A DNA stretch of 64,000 bases from Pseudomonas chlororaphis (lineage in GTDB: Bacteria > Pseudomonadota > Gammaproteobacteria > Pseudomonadales > Pseudomonadaceae), in the NCBI RefSeq assembly GCF_003731765.1, contig NZ_MOAL01000002.1:558001-622000 (forward strand), read 5' to 3'. Shown here in pieces: positions 8,318-17,174 of the stretch (the stretch's first letter is position 1; each line of letters starts with the position of its first letter). The notes beneath the pieces were generated by a model. It was not told where the DNA came from. It searched no databases and worked only from the letters and a program-made list of their open reading frames with translations. The position numbers and the translations under genes are program-made.

Positions 8318-9649
8318 ATGAAACCCTCGCGCCTGCTCCTGATCTGGCTCGCCAGCCTGGCCCTGCTGGACATCGTGCTGGGGGCAACCCGGGCCCTGGG
8401 GCTGGCCGTGCCCGACAGCCTGCAGTCGATCGCCTGGGCCCTGCTGCTGGCGCTGCTGATCCTGGCGCTGCTGGACGCCCTGCGCCTGCACCGCCTGCCC
8501 TCGCCGCAACTGCGCCGACAACTGCCCGGCAGCCTGCCGTTGGGGCGTTGGAGCGAGGTGCGCCTGGAGCTGCTGCCCAGCGCTGACCAGCCTCTGGAGA
8601 TCGAGGTGTTTGACCACGCGCCCAATGGCCTGAGCTTCGAGCATCTGCCACAGCGCGTGGTACTGGAACCGGGCCAGGGCAGCCAGCTCAGCTACCGGGT
8701 GCGCCCCCTCAAGCGCGGCCATTTCAGCTTCCTGCAGTGCGAAATCAACCTGCCCAGCCCCCTCGGCCTGTGGTCAGCCAAACGCCTGCTGGCAGTGGCC
8801 GACAGCACCCGCGTCTACCCGGACTTCGCCCGCCTCTACGGCGGCCAACTGCAAGCGGTGGACAACTGGATCAGCCAGCTCGGGGTGCGTCAGTTGCAAC
8901 GCCGGGGCCTGGGTCTGGAGTTCAATCAGTTGCGGGAGTTTCGCGAGGGCGACAGCCTGCGGCAGATCGACTGGAAAGCCACGGCCCGGCAACGCACGCC
9001 GATTGCCCGGGAATACCAGGACGAACGGGACCAGCAAATCATTTTCATGCTCGATTGCGGCCGGCGCATGCGCAGCCAGGACGGCGAGCTGGCGCACTTC
9101 GACCACGCCCTCAACGCCTGCCTGCTGCTCAGCTATGTGGCGTTGCGCCAGGGCGATGCCGTGGGCCTGAGCACCTTTGCCGGTGCCCAGCCGCGCTACC
9201 TGGCCCCGGTCAAAGGGGCAGCGCAACTCAACGTACTGCTCAACGGTGTCTACGACCTCGACAGCAGCCAGCGCCCCGCCGACTACCAGGCCGCGGCCAG
9301 CGAGTTGCTGGCCCGGCAGAAACGCCGAGCACTGGTGGTGCTGGTCACTAACCTGCGGGACGAGGACGACGAAGAGTTGCTCACGGCAGTCAAACGCCTG
9401 GGGCGCCAGCATCGGGTGCTAGTCGCCAGCCTGCGCGAAGAAGTGCTCGACGAACTGCGCCAGTCTCCAGTGCAGACCCTGCCCGAAGCCCTGGCCTACT
9501 GTGGCACCCTCAACTACCTGAATGCCCGCTCGGAACTGCATGAGCGCCTGCAAGCCCAGGGCGTGCCGCTGCTCGACACCCGTCCCGGCGAACTGGGGCC
9601 GCAACTGGTGAGCCGCTACCTGAGCTGGAAGAAAGCCGGAACCCTGTAG
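8318..9649 (+). CDS. DUF58 domain-containing protein (VWA-like partner of MoxR)
   Basis: A 443-residue protein with two N-terminal transmembrane helices (about 5-25 and 38-56), a beta-rich segment (about 75-160), and the DUF58 signature LREFREGDSLRQIDWKATAR (204-223). That signature leads into a VWA-like domain whose metal-site strand reads FMLDCGRRM (243-251) rather than the classic DxSxS; a degenerate site is common in this family. DUF58 proteins are the usual partners of MoxR ATPases. I chose ATG 8318 (MKPSRLLLIW) because it follows the MoxR stop and opens a hydrophobic N-terminus. It is the last gene of the six-gene run and converges with the PilZ gene 12 bases away. Confidence 0.88.
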   Translation: MKPSRLLLIWLASLALLDIVLGATRALGLAVPDSLQSIAWALLLALLILALLDALRLHRLPSPQLRRQLPGSLPLGRWSEVRLELLPSADQPLEIEVFDHAPNGLSFEHLPQRVVLEPGQGSQLSYRVRPLKRGHFSFLQCEINLPSPLGLWSAKRLLAVADSTRVYPDFARLYGGQLQAVDNWISQLGVRQLQRRGLGLEFNQLREFREGDSLRQIDWKATARQRTPIAREYQDERDQQIIFMLDCGRRMRSQDGELAHFDHALNACLLLSYVALRQGDAVGLSTFAGAQPRYLAPVKGAAQLNVLLNGVYDLDSSQRPADYQAAASELLARQKRRALVVLVTNLRDEDDEELLTAVKRLGRQHRVLVASLREEVLDELRQSPVQTLPEALAYCGTLNYLNARSELHERLQAQGVPLLDTRPGELGPQLVSRYLSWKKAGTL

Positions 9650-9661
9650 CCGGACGACGGA

Positions 9662-10054
9662 TCAGGCCGACGTCTGCACCGGATAGAAACTGAAGTAGTG
9701 ACGCAACGACTGCACCAGTTGCAGGTACTCCAGCGGGCTGCGCAACAGGCTGAAACCGGCGTCGTAGGAATGGGGCGTGACGTCTTCGTGGCACCACAGG
9801 CAGCAGGCAGTGAAATCGACCATCTGCAGGTGGCCATCCGTGGACGGGATTTTCAGGCGCAAATCGAAATCGGCACCAATCAGCATCGGCAGTTGGCTGA
9901 TCAGCATCAACCCGTCCTCAGAAACATTGCCCAGGTAACCCACAGGCTTGTCCGTGAAGCGGTTGAACACCTTTAAAAAATACGGCAACTGGTGCCGCTC
10001 GATACGACGTTCGGTGAACATGCTGGGTATCGCTATGGAAAGGTCATTAAGCAT
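9662..10054 (-). CDS. PilZ domain protein, probable c-di-GMP receptor
   Basis: A 130-residue single-domain protein. Both c-di-GMP-binding motifs of PilZ are present: RRIER (R16 and R20 of the RxxxR motif) and NVSEDG (N43, S45 and G48 of the D/NxSxxG motif). A beta-barrel-like region follows (LKIPSTDGHLQMVDF). I start it at 10054 (MLNDLSIAIP), as the upstream 11 codons add nothing PilZ-like. With no effector domain it would act by protein-protein contact after binding the dinucleotide. The window also holds a cyclase and a phosphodiesterase for the same messenger. It converges with the DUF58 gene. Confidence 0.82.
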   Translation of the reverse strand: MLNDLSIAIPSMFTERRIERHQLPYFLKVFNRFTDKPVGYLGNVSEDGLMLISQLPMLIGADFDLRLKIPSTDGHLQMVDFTACCLWCHEDVTPHSYDAGFSLLRSPLEYLQLVQSLRHYFSFYPVQTSA

Positions 10055-10247
10055 GACCGCACTAGTGCTTCGAAACAGGCCTGGCACGCAGGCTCATTCT
10101 CCCGGGGCCCGGCGACCGGAGTGCGCTCGGCACAAGGCCTGAGCGGCTGGAACCCCTGCCGCGGTGTTTAGAGAAAAGGCTCTAAACCCATCTGAAAAAT
10201 CTTAGCTCAACGCCGCCACGAGGCCAGCGTCGTGATGCTGACCGACC

Positions 10248-10622
10248 TTACAACGCGGTCGGTCGTACCTGGGCACCTGTGCGGGCCGGGTAGTAACCCA
10301 ACTGCTGCAAGGTTTCCAGTCGGGCGCGGGCACGGTAGGCGTACTCGCTGCTGGGGTACTGGGTAATGATGAATTGGTAGGTCTGGGCCGCATCGACAAA
10401 GAGCTTCTGCCGTTCCAGGCACTGCCCGCGCAACATCGACACTTCCGGCTTGATATAGCCACGGGTGCGACTGGTGCGATCAACCTGGCTCAGCTCGAGC
10501 ATCACGCTTTCGCAATTGCCACGGTCGTAGGCGCGGTAGGCATTGTTCAAATGGTGGTCCATGGACCAGCGGGTACAGCCGACAACACTGACGGCCAGGG
10601 CAGCAATGAGTACGAATCGCAT
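10248..10622 (-). CDS. Small TPR-like lipoprotein of unknown function
   Basis: A 124-residue protein with a lipoprotein signal peptide (MRFVLIAALAVSVVGC; lipobox VVGC, Cys16), followed by helical repeats. The segments NNAYRAYDRGNCESVMLEL and FVDAAQTYQFIITQYPSSEYAYRARARLETL resemble tetratricopeptide helices. Probable location is the outer-membrane inner leaflet, because the residue after Cys is Thr rather than Asp. The ATG at 10622 directly precedes the signal peptide. It is divergent from pykA. The stop codon sits inside an inverted repeat (GACCGACC/GGTCGGTC, 10240-10264) that may end the transcript. No specific function can be assigned. Confidence 0.75.
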   Translation of the reverse strand: MRFVLIAALAVSVVGCTRWSMDHHLNNAYRAYDRGNCESVMLELSQVDRTSRTRGYIKPEVSMLRGQCLERQKLFVDAAQTYQFIITQYPSSEYAYRARARLETLQQLGYYPARTGAQVRPTAL

Positions 10623-10779
10623 GGGGTATCTCCTGTCTTGTGCAGTGTATCGACTCATCGGCGAAAATCTTCAAGGTTGTTGCTTTAAACAAACAAACGA
10701 ATAAGTAGTGCAAACGAACAATGACTACAACTTCGGACCATAGTAGCCTCTCGTTGCGCTTGAACTCAGGAGTCTGTGC

Positions 10780-12231
10780 ATGTCCGTTCGTCGTACTAAA
10801 ATCGTCGCCACCCTTGGCCCGGCCAGTAATTCGCCGGAAGTTCTGGAACAGTTGATTCTCGCGGGCCTCGATGTCGCCCGTCTGAACTTCTCCCACGGCA
10901 CCCCGGACGAGCACAAGGCTCGCGCCAAACTGGTTCGCGACCTCGCCGCCAAGCACGGGCGTTTCGTCGCGCTGCTGGGTGACCTGCAAGGCCCGAAAAT
11001 CCGTATCGCCAAATTCGCCAATAAGCGTATCGAACTGAAGATCGGTGACAAGTTCACCTTCTCCACCAGTCATGCGCTGACCGAAGGCAACCAGGACATC
11101 GTCGGCATCGACTATCCGGACCTGGTCAAAGACTGCGGCGTCGGCGACGAACTGCTGCTGGACGACGGTCGTGTGGTGATGCGCGTCGAAACCGCCACTG
11201 CCACCGAACTGCATTGCGTCGTGACCATCGGCGGCCCGCTGTCGGACCACAAAGGCATCAACCGTCGCGGCGGCGGCCTGACTGCACCGGCCCTGACCGA
11301 GAAAGACAAGGCCGACATCAAGCTCGCGGCCGAGATGGAAGTCGACTACCTGGCGGTGTCCTTCCCCCGTGACGCAGCCGACATGGAATACGCTCGCAAA
11401 CTGCGCGACGAAGCCGGCGGCACCGCCTGGCTGGTGGCGAAGATCGAACGTGCCGAAGCCGTGGCTGACGACGAAACCCTCGACGGCCTGATCAAGGCCA
11501 GCGACGCGGTGATGGTTGCTCGTGGTGACCTGGGTGTGGAAATCGGCGACGCCGAACTGGTGGGCATCCAGAAGAAAATCATTCTGCATGCACGTCGTCA
11601 CAACAAAGCGGTGATCGTTGCGACCCAGATGATGGAGTCGATGATCCAGAACCCGATGCCGACCCGCGCTGAAGTCTCCGACGTAGCCAACGCCGTGCTC
11701 GACTACACCGACGCCGTCATGCTTTCGGCAGAAAGCGCCGCCGGTGCCTACCCGCTGGAAGCGGTCCAGGCCATGGCGCGTATCTGCGTCGGTGCCGAAA
11801 AGCACCCGACCAGCAAAAGCTCCAGCCACCGTCTGGGCAAGGTGTTCGAAAGCTGCGACCAGAGCATCGCCCTGGCCGCCATGTACACCGCCAACCACTT
11901 CCCCGGTGTGAAGGCGATCATCGCCCTGACCGAGAGTGGCTACACGCCGTTGATCATGTCGCGTATCCGTTCCTCGGTGCCGATCTACGCCTACTCCCCG
12001 CACCGCGAAACCCAGGCCCGCGCGGCCATGTTCCGTGGCGTCTACACCGTGCCGTTCGACCCTGCGTCCTTGCCACCCGAGCAAGTCAGCCAGGCCGCGA
12101 TCGACGAGTTGCTCAAGCGCGGCGTTGTGGAAAAAGGCGACTGGGTCATCCTCACCAAGGGCGACAGCTACCACACCACCGGCGGCACCAACGGCATGAA
12201 GATCCTGCACGTTGGCGACCCGATGGTTTAA
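10780..12231 (+). CDS. pykA: Pyruvate kinase
   Basis: Transfers phosphate from phosphoenolpyruvate to ADP, the last step of the Entner-Doudoroff/glycolytic route. The 483 residues are the usual length. Visible landmarks are VATLGPAS near the N-terminus, ARLNFSHGTPDEHKARAK, GDLQGPKIRIAKF, the catalytic signature region KIERAEAV, MVARGDLGVEIG, and ATQMMESMI. The C-terminal allosteric domain is complete (GDSYHTTGGTNGMKILHVGD). The start follows CAGGAG with good spacing. The gene is followed by an intrinsic terminator. The sequence looks like the PykA (type II) branch found beside this locus in P. aeruginosa. Confidence 0.95.
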   Translation: MSVRRTKIVATLGPASNSPEVLEQLILAGLDVARLNFSHGTPDEHKARAKLVRDLAAKHGRFVALLGDLQGPKIRIAKFANKRIELKIGDKFTFSTSHALTEGNQDIVGIDYPDLVKDCGVGDELLLDDGRVVMRVETATATELHCVVTIGGPLSDHKGINRRGGGLTAPALTEKDKADIKLAAEMEVDYLAVSFPRDAADMEYARKLRDEAGGTAWLVAKIERAEAVADDETLDGLIKASDAVMVARGDLGVEIGDAELVGIQKKIILHARRHNKAVIVATQMMESMIQNPMPTRAEVSDVANAVLDYTDAVMLSAESAAGAYPLEAVQAMARICVGAEKHPTSKSSSHRLGKVFESCDQSIALAAMYTANHFPGVKAIIALTESGYTPLIMSRIRSSVPIYAYSPHRETQARAAMFRGVYTVPFDPASLPPEQVSQAAIDELLKRGVVEKGDWVILTKGDSYHTTGGTNGMKILHVGDPMV

Positions 12232-12265
12232 GCAGCCAATGCTTTAACTGGCTAAGCGCTGTACG

Positions 12266-12302
12266 AAAAAGCCTCGCTGGTGAACGCCAGCGAGGCTTTT
12301 TC
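12266..12302. terminator. Intrinsic terminator after pykA
   Basis: AAAAAGCCTCGCTGG-TGAA-CGCCAGCGAGGCTTTTTC makes a strong stem with A and T tracts on either side. It serves pykA and probably the convergent enoyl-CoA hydratase operon that ends at 12337. Confidence 0.9.
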
Positions 12303-12336
12303 ATGCCCGGAAGAAAGCGACTGCGGGCGCTGGTTT

Positions 12337-13086
12337 TCAGCCTTTGGCCAGAAATGCCGAGAGCGCCGCAATGGCCTCCGGCGTCTGCAAGCGCTGGGAA
12401 AACAAGCGCCCTTCTTCCTCGATCACCTGGCGCAAGGGTTGCCGATCCGCCGCCCTCATCAATTGCTTGCTGAGCTGCACCGCCGCGGGCGGCAGCTGGC
12501 TGAAACGCCGGGCGGCCTCATGGGCACAGGCCAGTGTCGCCTCGCCATCGGCCAAGGCTTGGGTCGCCAGGCCCCAGGCGGCTGCCTGCTCGCCACTGAA
12601 GGCCTCGCCCAGCAGCAACAGTTGAGCCGCCCTGGCCTGACCCAGCAGGCGCGGAAGAATCAGGCTGGAGCCAAACTCCGGGCACAGCCCGAGGTTGACG
12701 AAGGGCATGCGTAACCGGGCATCGGCGCTGACATAAACCAGATCGCAGTGCAGCAACAAGGTGGTGCCGATTCCCACCGCCGGGCCGGCGACCGCCGCTA
12801 CCACTGGCTTGCGGCACTCGAACAGGCTGCGCATAAAGTGGAACACCGGGCTGTCGAGGCCACTGGGAGGCTGTTCGAGGAAGTCGGCAATGTCGTTGCC
12901 AGCGGTAAAACATTGGCTGCTGCCGCTGATCAACAAGGCATTGATGTCAGGGTCGGCGTCGGCCTGTTCCAGCACCTCGGCCAGGCGGCTGTACATGGCC
13001 CGGGTCAGGGCATTTTTCTTTTCAGGGCGGTTCAGGCGAACGCTCAGCAGCCCGCTCTCGCGCTCCACCAACAGGGTATCGGTCAT
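12337..13086 (-). CDS. Enoyl-CoA hydratase/isomerase family protein
   Basis: A 249-residue crotonase-fold enzyme acting on acyl-CoA thioesters. Recognisable parts are LNRPEKKNALTRAMY (CoA-binding start), SQCFTAGNDIADF (first oxyanion strand), VAGPAVGIGTTLLLHCDL (second oxyanion loop), and LGLCPEFGSS (active-site region). The exact reaction cannot be read from the sequence. I chose the ATG at 13086 (MTDTLLVERE); an upstream in-frame ATG at 13119 would overlap the neighbouring gene and add an unrelated 11 residues. It is the last gene of an operon with a 2Fe-2S reductase and the sadC-like cyclase. The same order occurs in P. aeruginosa, as I recall it. Confidence 0.85.
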   Translation of the reverse strand: MTDTLLVERESGLLSVRLNRPEKKNALTRAMYSRLAEVLEQADADPDINALLISGSSQCFTAGNDIADFLEQPPSGLDSPVFHFMRSLFECRKPVVAAVAGPAVGIGTTLLLHCDLVYVSADARLRMPFVNLGLCPEFGSSLILPRLLGQARAAQLLLLGEAFSGEQAAAWGLATQALADGEATLACAHEAARRFSQLPPAAVQLSKQLMRAADRQPLRQVIEEEGRLFSQRLQTPEAIAALSAFLAKG

Positions 13087-13115
13087 GGCTATCTCACTCT
13101 GGGCAGTCAGCGCAC

Positions 13116-14054
13116 TCAACCCCGGGGCAGGAAGACGTCGGCCAGCAGTTGATTACGCGGCAACCCCGCCAGGTACAAACGTCGGGCGAAGGCGTCGACG
13201 TTGTCGGGGTGACCGCAGAGTAAGGCCAGGGTTTGCCGCGAAACAAGCCGCAGCTGGGCCAACGCTGCCGGCAGTTCCGCCGCCGTCAGTAGCTCGACAC
13301 TGAGGTTTTGCCGCTGGGCCGCCAGCGCTGCCAGGGGTTTGGCCAGATAGTGCTCATTGGCGTCATGGGCCAAGTGAATGACGCGGATGGCGCCTTGGTG
13401 ATCCTGGCGCAAGGCCTCGCGCAAGACCCCGAACAACGGCGCCAGCCCGGTGCCTGCCGCCAACAGCCAGAGCGGGCGCGCCTGCCAGTCGGGATCGTAG
13501 TGCAGCGCCCCGCCGCGCAATTCGCCCAGGCGCAGCCCATCCCCCGGCTTGAGATGGCGTGCGCCATCACTGAACGCACCGGGGTGACGGCAGTCCAGAT
13601 GGAATTCGAGAAATGGGTCTTCCTGGGGCAGGCTGGCCAGGGAATACGGACGGGCGACGTTCGCCGCGTTCCACAACACCAGGTGCTGACCTGCCTGGTA
13701 ACGTAAGGGACGTTCCGGCTGCAAGCGCAGGCGCAGGACGCTGGACGACAGCCAATCGGCCGCCACCACCGTTGCCGGTAAACCGTCACGCGCAGGGTCG
13801 AAGGCTTCGACCTGCAAGTCCTCGACCACCTGGCACTGGCAGGCCAGGCGCCAGCCCATTGCACGCTGCTCATCGCTCAAGGCATCCGGGCGGCTGTCGC
13901 TGGGCAGGCCTTTGACACAATGCACCAGGCAGGCATGGCAACTGCCGGCTCGGCAACTGTAGGGCACCGCCACCCCCGCCTGATTCAGCGCATCCAGCAG
14001 GTTACTGCCAAGGGCGACCGACCATTGCTGTAACCCCACGCGCAACTCAGGCAT
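13116..14054 (-). CDS. 2Fe-2S ferredoxin / FAD-NAD(P)H oxidoreductase
   Basis: A 312-residue electron-transfer protein. The N-terminal plant-type ferredoxin domain has cluster ligands C34, C39, C42 (CRAGSCHAC) and C72. An FAD-binding barrel follows (RPYSLASLP, about residue 170), then an NAD(P)-binding domain (LWLLAAGTGLAPLFGVLREAL, and LCGHPDNVDAFARRLYLAG at the end). It resembles CDP-6-deoxy-glucoseen reductase and phenol/toluene monooxygenase reductases. No oxygenase component is adjacent, so the electron acceptor is unknown. The ATG at 14054 overlaps the cyclase stop by eight bases, so the two are translationally coupled. Confidence 0.87.
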   Translation of the reverse strand: MPELRVGLQQWSVALGSNLLDALNQAGVAVPYSCRAGSCHACLVHCVKGLPSDSRPDALSDEQRAMGWRLACQCQVVEDLQVEAFDPARDGLPATVVAADWLSSSVLRLRLQPERPLRYQAGQHLVLWNAANVARPYSLASLPQEDPFLEFHLDCRHPGAFSDGARHLKPGDGLRLGELRGGALHYDPDWQARPLWLLAAGTGLAPLFGVLREALRQDHQGAIRVIHLAHDANEHYLAKPLAALAAQRQNLSVELLTAAELPAALAQLRLVSRQTLALLCGHPDNVDAFARRLYLAGLPRNQLLADVFLPRG

Positions 14055-15165
14055 CGACTGCTTCCCAAGCCGCTGCGCAGCGATTGCGGCCATCGCGCTT
14101 GGCGCGATACAACGCCTGGTCGGCGCGGTGCAGGGCATCGTCCAAGTCATCACCGCACTGCAACAGGGTCATGCCCGCCGACAGGCTCAGGTCGTCGACC
14201 CGCATGCCCACCAGTTGCACCTCCATAAAGGCCAGGCGCAGGCGTTCGCAGCAGGACGTCAGGCGCTCAGCGCTGCATTCGGGGATCAGCACCACGAACT
14301 CCTCGCCGCCATAACGCGCCAGCACATCGCCATCACGCAGGCAGGCACTGGCCACCCCGGCGAACGCCTGCAACACCTGATCGCCGGCGGCGTGGCCATG
14401 CATATCGTTGATGCGTTTGAAATGGTCGAGGTCGATCAACGCCAGGCCGTGGACCTGGTCGTTATCCATGGCATGCAGCTCCCGGGAAGCCAGGCGCAGG
14501 AAATGACGACGGTTGAAGAGGCCAGTCAGTTCATCGGTGGCGACCAGGTCTTCCAACTGCCGCATCATGCCGCGCAGGGTGTCCTGGTGGGCCTGCAACG
14601 CAAAGCGCCGCTGGCGCATGCGCAAGCGCGACGCCTGGACGTAGCTGGCGTACAGGCACAACCACAAGAGGATCACGAACAGCACACAGACTTGCAGCAC
14701 CGCCAGTTGCGGATCTGCCAGCTTGAAGTGATAGGCGTCCCAGAGGTTGATGCCGGCGAAGCTGAAGAAGATCAACGCCGCACACCGCACAAAGGCCCGG
14801 CGTGACAAGTGAAACAAACCGAACAGCAGCGGCAGGACGTAGAACACCAGGAAGGTTCCGCGGGCGCCGTCGAGATGGGCGATCATCCAGGACTGCCAGG
14901 CGATGCCCAGCAGCACCTGCGCCTGGGTCAGGCTGGGGTCGTTGAAACGCAGGTTGCGGCCACTGAGGAAGAGCCACAGAAACACCGCTTGGGTGGCGAT
15001 CACCAGCAGCGTGTCGAACAACGCGCCAGTCGCCGAGGCCGAATAGTAGCCACCAAGAATGGCCAGCCATAGCAGCAGCAACATCAGCGCATAAGTGCCC
15101 GCGGCAATAGCAAAGCGCTTGAGCAATAGGCTCTGGATGGCTTTATGGGTCAATCGTTGACTCAC
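14047..15165 (-). CDS. sadC: Membrane diguanylate cyclase, SadC-like
   Basis: Makes cyclic di-GMP from two GTP, promoting surface attachment. The 372 residues consist of about six N-terminal transmembrane helices (residues 18-40, 52-68, 84-94, 103-121, 126-140 and 155-175) and a C-terminal GGDEF domain. The active site reads RYGGEEF (286-290) and is intact. An RxxD inhibitory site (RDGD, 277-280) lies exactly five residues before it. The name rests mainly on synteny: P. aeruginosa sadC lies between the same reductase and fumarase. The protein is shorter than the roughly 490 residues I recall for PAO1 SadC, so the symbol is tentative while the cyclase call is firm. Confidence 0.82.
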   Translation of the reverse strand: MSQRLTHKAIQSLLLKRFAIAAGTYALMLLLLWLAILGGYYSASATGALFDTLLVIATQAVFLWLFLSGRNLRFNDPSLTQAQVLLGIAWQSWMIAHLDGARGTFLVFYVLPLLFGLFHLSRRAFVRCAALIFFSFAGINLWDAYHFKLADPQLAVLQVCVLFVILLWLCLYASYVQASRLRMRQRRFALQAHQDTLRGMMRQLEDLVATDELTGLFNRRHFLRLASRELHAMDNDQVHGLALIDLDHFKRINDMHGHAAGDQVLQAFAGVASACLRDGDVLARYGGEEFVVLIPECSAERLTSCCERLRLAFMEVQLVGMRVDDLSLSAGMTLLQCGDDLDDALHRADQALYRAKRDGRNRCAAAWEAVDA

Positions 15166-15491
15166 CGTGCAAAAGGGGGCTTTAAAGAGTTTCCTACCCT
15201 ACAGGCCACTAGCCACTTTAGTGCCGTGGCCCAAAAATAACTATTCAAATTTTCAGCGGTTGTACAGCTATTGGCAGCTGATCCACGCAAGAACAGTGCC
15301 CGCTCGCCGCCCGACTTTCGTTTGGCGCCTGGCGGATGTGCCGCGCCCCGAGGCGCGTTATACTGCCGCGCCTTTTTAGCGTCGCGCCAGTTACATGTCC
15401 GGCGTGCCATAGAAGATGACTGCAACCGACCGATGCACCCCAGCTGCAGTCACCTTATTAAATGTTCCCGTCTTTTAGAGGAGCGCGACTC
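15166..15491. promoter_or_regulatory. Divergent sadC/fumarase control region with two inverted repeats
   Basis: A 326-base gap. On the sadC side, 15204-15231 holds a nested inverted repeat (GGCCAC...CACT-TT-AGTG...GTGGCC). On the fumarase side, TGACTGCA (15417-15424) and TGCAGTCA (15445-15452) form an 8-bp perfect stem with a 20-base loop, about 40 bases before the start codon and probably in the leader. A -10-like TATACT is at 15359-15364, without a convincing -35. The fumarase ribosome site is TTAGAGGAG (15476-15484). Confidence 0.5.
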
Positions 15492-17015
15492 ATGACCGTG
15501 ATCAAGCAAGATGACCTGATTCAGAGCGTTGCCGACGCCCTGCAATTCATTTCCTACTACCACCCCGTGGACTTCATCCAGGCGATGCACGAGGCCTACC
15601 TGCGCGAAGAATCGCCGGCAGCCCGTGACTCCATGGCGCAGATCCTGATCAACTCGCGCATGTGCGCCACCGGCCACCGCCCGATCTGCCAGGACACCGG
15701 CATCGTGACCGTGTTCGTACGCGTGGGCATGGACGTGCGCTGGGATGGAGCGACCATGAGCCTGGACGACATGATCAACGAAGGCGTGCGTCGCGCTTAC
15801 AACCTGCCGGAAAACGTCCTGCGGGCCTCTATCCTGGCCGACCCGGCCGGGGCGCGTAAAAACACCAAGGACAACACCCCTGCGGTCATCCACTACTCCA
15901 TCGTCCCGGGCAACACCGTGGAAGTGGACGTAGCGGCCAAGGGCGGCGGCTCCGAGAACAAGTCGAAAATGGCCATGCTCAACCCGTCCGACTCGATCGT
16001 CGACTGGGTGCTCAAGACCGTTCCGACCATGGGCGCCGGCTGGTGCCCACCGGGCATGCTGGGTATCGGCATTGGCGGCACCGCCGAAAAAGCGGCGGTG
16101 ATGGCCAAGGAAGTGTTGATGGAATCCATCGACATCCACGAGCTGAAAAAGCGCGGCCCGCAGAACCGCATCGAAGAAATGCGCCTGGAGCTGTTCGAGA
16201 AGGTCAACCAACTGGGCATCGGCGCCCAGGGCCTGGGTGGCCTGACCACCGTGCTCGACGTGAAGATCATGGACTACCCGACCCACGCCGCCTCGCTGCC
16301 GGTGTGCATGATCCCCAACTGCGCCGCCACCCGTCACGCGCACTTCGTGCTCGACGGTTCCGGCCCGGCCGAACTGGAAGCGCCGCCCCTCGACGCCTAC
16401 CCGGAAATCGTCTGGGAAGCCGGCCCGTCGGCGCGCCGCGTCAACCTCGACACCCTGACCCCGGAAGACGTGCAAAGCTGGCAGCCGGGCGAAACCGTGT
16501 TGCTCAACGGCAAGATGCTCACCGGCCGCGACGCTGCGCACAAACGCATGGTCGAGATGCTCAATAAGGGTGAAACCCTGCCAGTGGATCTCAAAGGCCG
16601 TTTCATCTACTACGTCGGCCCGGTCGATCCAGTGGGCGACGAAGTGGTCGGCCCGGCCGGCCCGACCACCGCCACGCGCATGGACAAGTTCACCCGGCAG
16701 ATCCTCGAGCAGACCGGCTTGCTGGGCATGATCGGCAAGTCCGAACGCGGCCCGACCGCCATCGACGCGATCAAGGACAACAAAGCCGTGTACCTGATGG
16801 CCGTCGGCGGCGCTGCCTACCTGGTGGCCCAGGCGATCAAGAAGTCCAAGGTCCTGGCCTTCGCCGAACTGGGCATGGAAGCGATCTACGAGTTCGAGGT
16901 CAAGGACATGCCGGTCACTGTCGCGGTCGACAGCAAAGGCGAGTCGGTGCACATCACCGGTCCTGCGATCTGGCAGAAAAAGATCAGTGAAAGCCTGGCA
17001 GTAGAAGTGCAGTAA
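15492..17015 (+). CDS. fumA: Fumarate hydratase, class I (4Fe-4S)
   Basis: Reversible hydration of fumarate to malate in the TCA cycle. The 507-residue length and sequence are those of the iron-sulphur (class I) enzyme, not the FumC type. Cluster-ligand regions are visible: RPICQDTG (Cys66), GWCPPGMLGIGIGGT, and CMIPNCAATRHAHF. The C-terminal domain has the GPTTATRMDKF and SERGPTAIDAIK segments. The ATG at 15492 follows GAGGAG; the earlier in-frame ATG at 15462 lacks one. A terminator lies at 17035-17075. Being 4Fe-4S, the enzyme is oxygen- and iron-sensitive. Confidence 0.93.
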   Translation: MTVIKQDDLIQSVADALQFISYYHPVDFIQAMHEAYLREESPAARDSMAQILINSRMCATGHRPICQDTGIVTVFVRVGMDVRWDGATMSLDDMINEGVRRAYNLPENVLRASILADPAGARKNTKDNTPAVIHYSIVPGNTVEVDVAAKGGGSENKSKMAMLNPSDSIVDWVLKTVPTMGAGWCPPGMLGIGIGGTAEKAAVMAKEVLMESIDIHELKKRGPQNRIEEMRLELFEKVNQLGIGAQGLGGLTTVLDVKIMDYPTHAASLPVCMIPNCAATRHAHFVLDGSGPAELEAPPLDAYPEIVWEAGPSARRVNLDTLTPEDVQSWQPGETVLLNGKMLTGRDAAHKRMVEMLNKGETLPVDLKGRFIYYVGPVDPVGDEVVGPAGPTTATRMDKFTRQILEQTGLLGMIGKSERGPTAIDAIKDNKAVYLMAVGGAAYLVAQAIKKSKVLAFAELGMEAIYEFEVKDMPVTVAVDSKGESVHITGPAIWQKKISESLAVEVQ

Positions 17016-17034
17016 GCCCTTCCGCCTGTCCCTC

Positions 17035-17075
17035 AAGGCGGCGGTGTTGTTCATTGAACAGCCCGCCGCCTTTTT
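17035..17075 (+). terminator. Intrinsic terminator after fumarase
   Basis: AAGGCGGCGG...CCGCCGCCTTTTTC forms a GC-rich stem with an internal loop, followed by five T residues. Confidence 0.85.
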
Positions 17076-17174
17076 CATGGGCGCGTTTAAAGTCACGCGC
17101 AAGCCGCCACGACCAAAGCCGTGCCCGGCACTCCATGCTATCGTTCCCGCCCCCATTGCCGCCTGCCCTGACTC

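Noticed and set aside
10480..12210. Very long minus-strand open frame across pykA
   Set aside because: Antisense shadow of a conserved gene, due to GC-rich third positions; composition is His/Gln/Val-rich and matches nothing.
15450..17156. 568-codon minus-strand open frame across fumarase
   Set aside because: Antisense shadow; low-complexity His/Arg/Gly composition.
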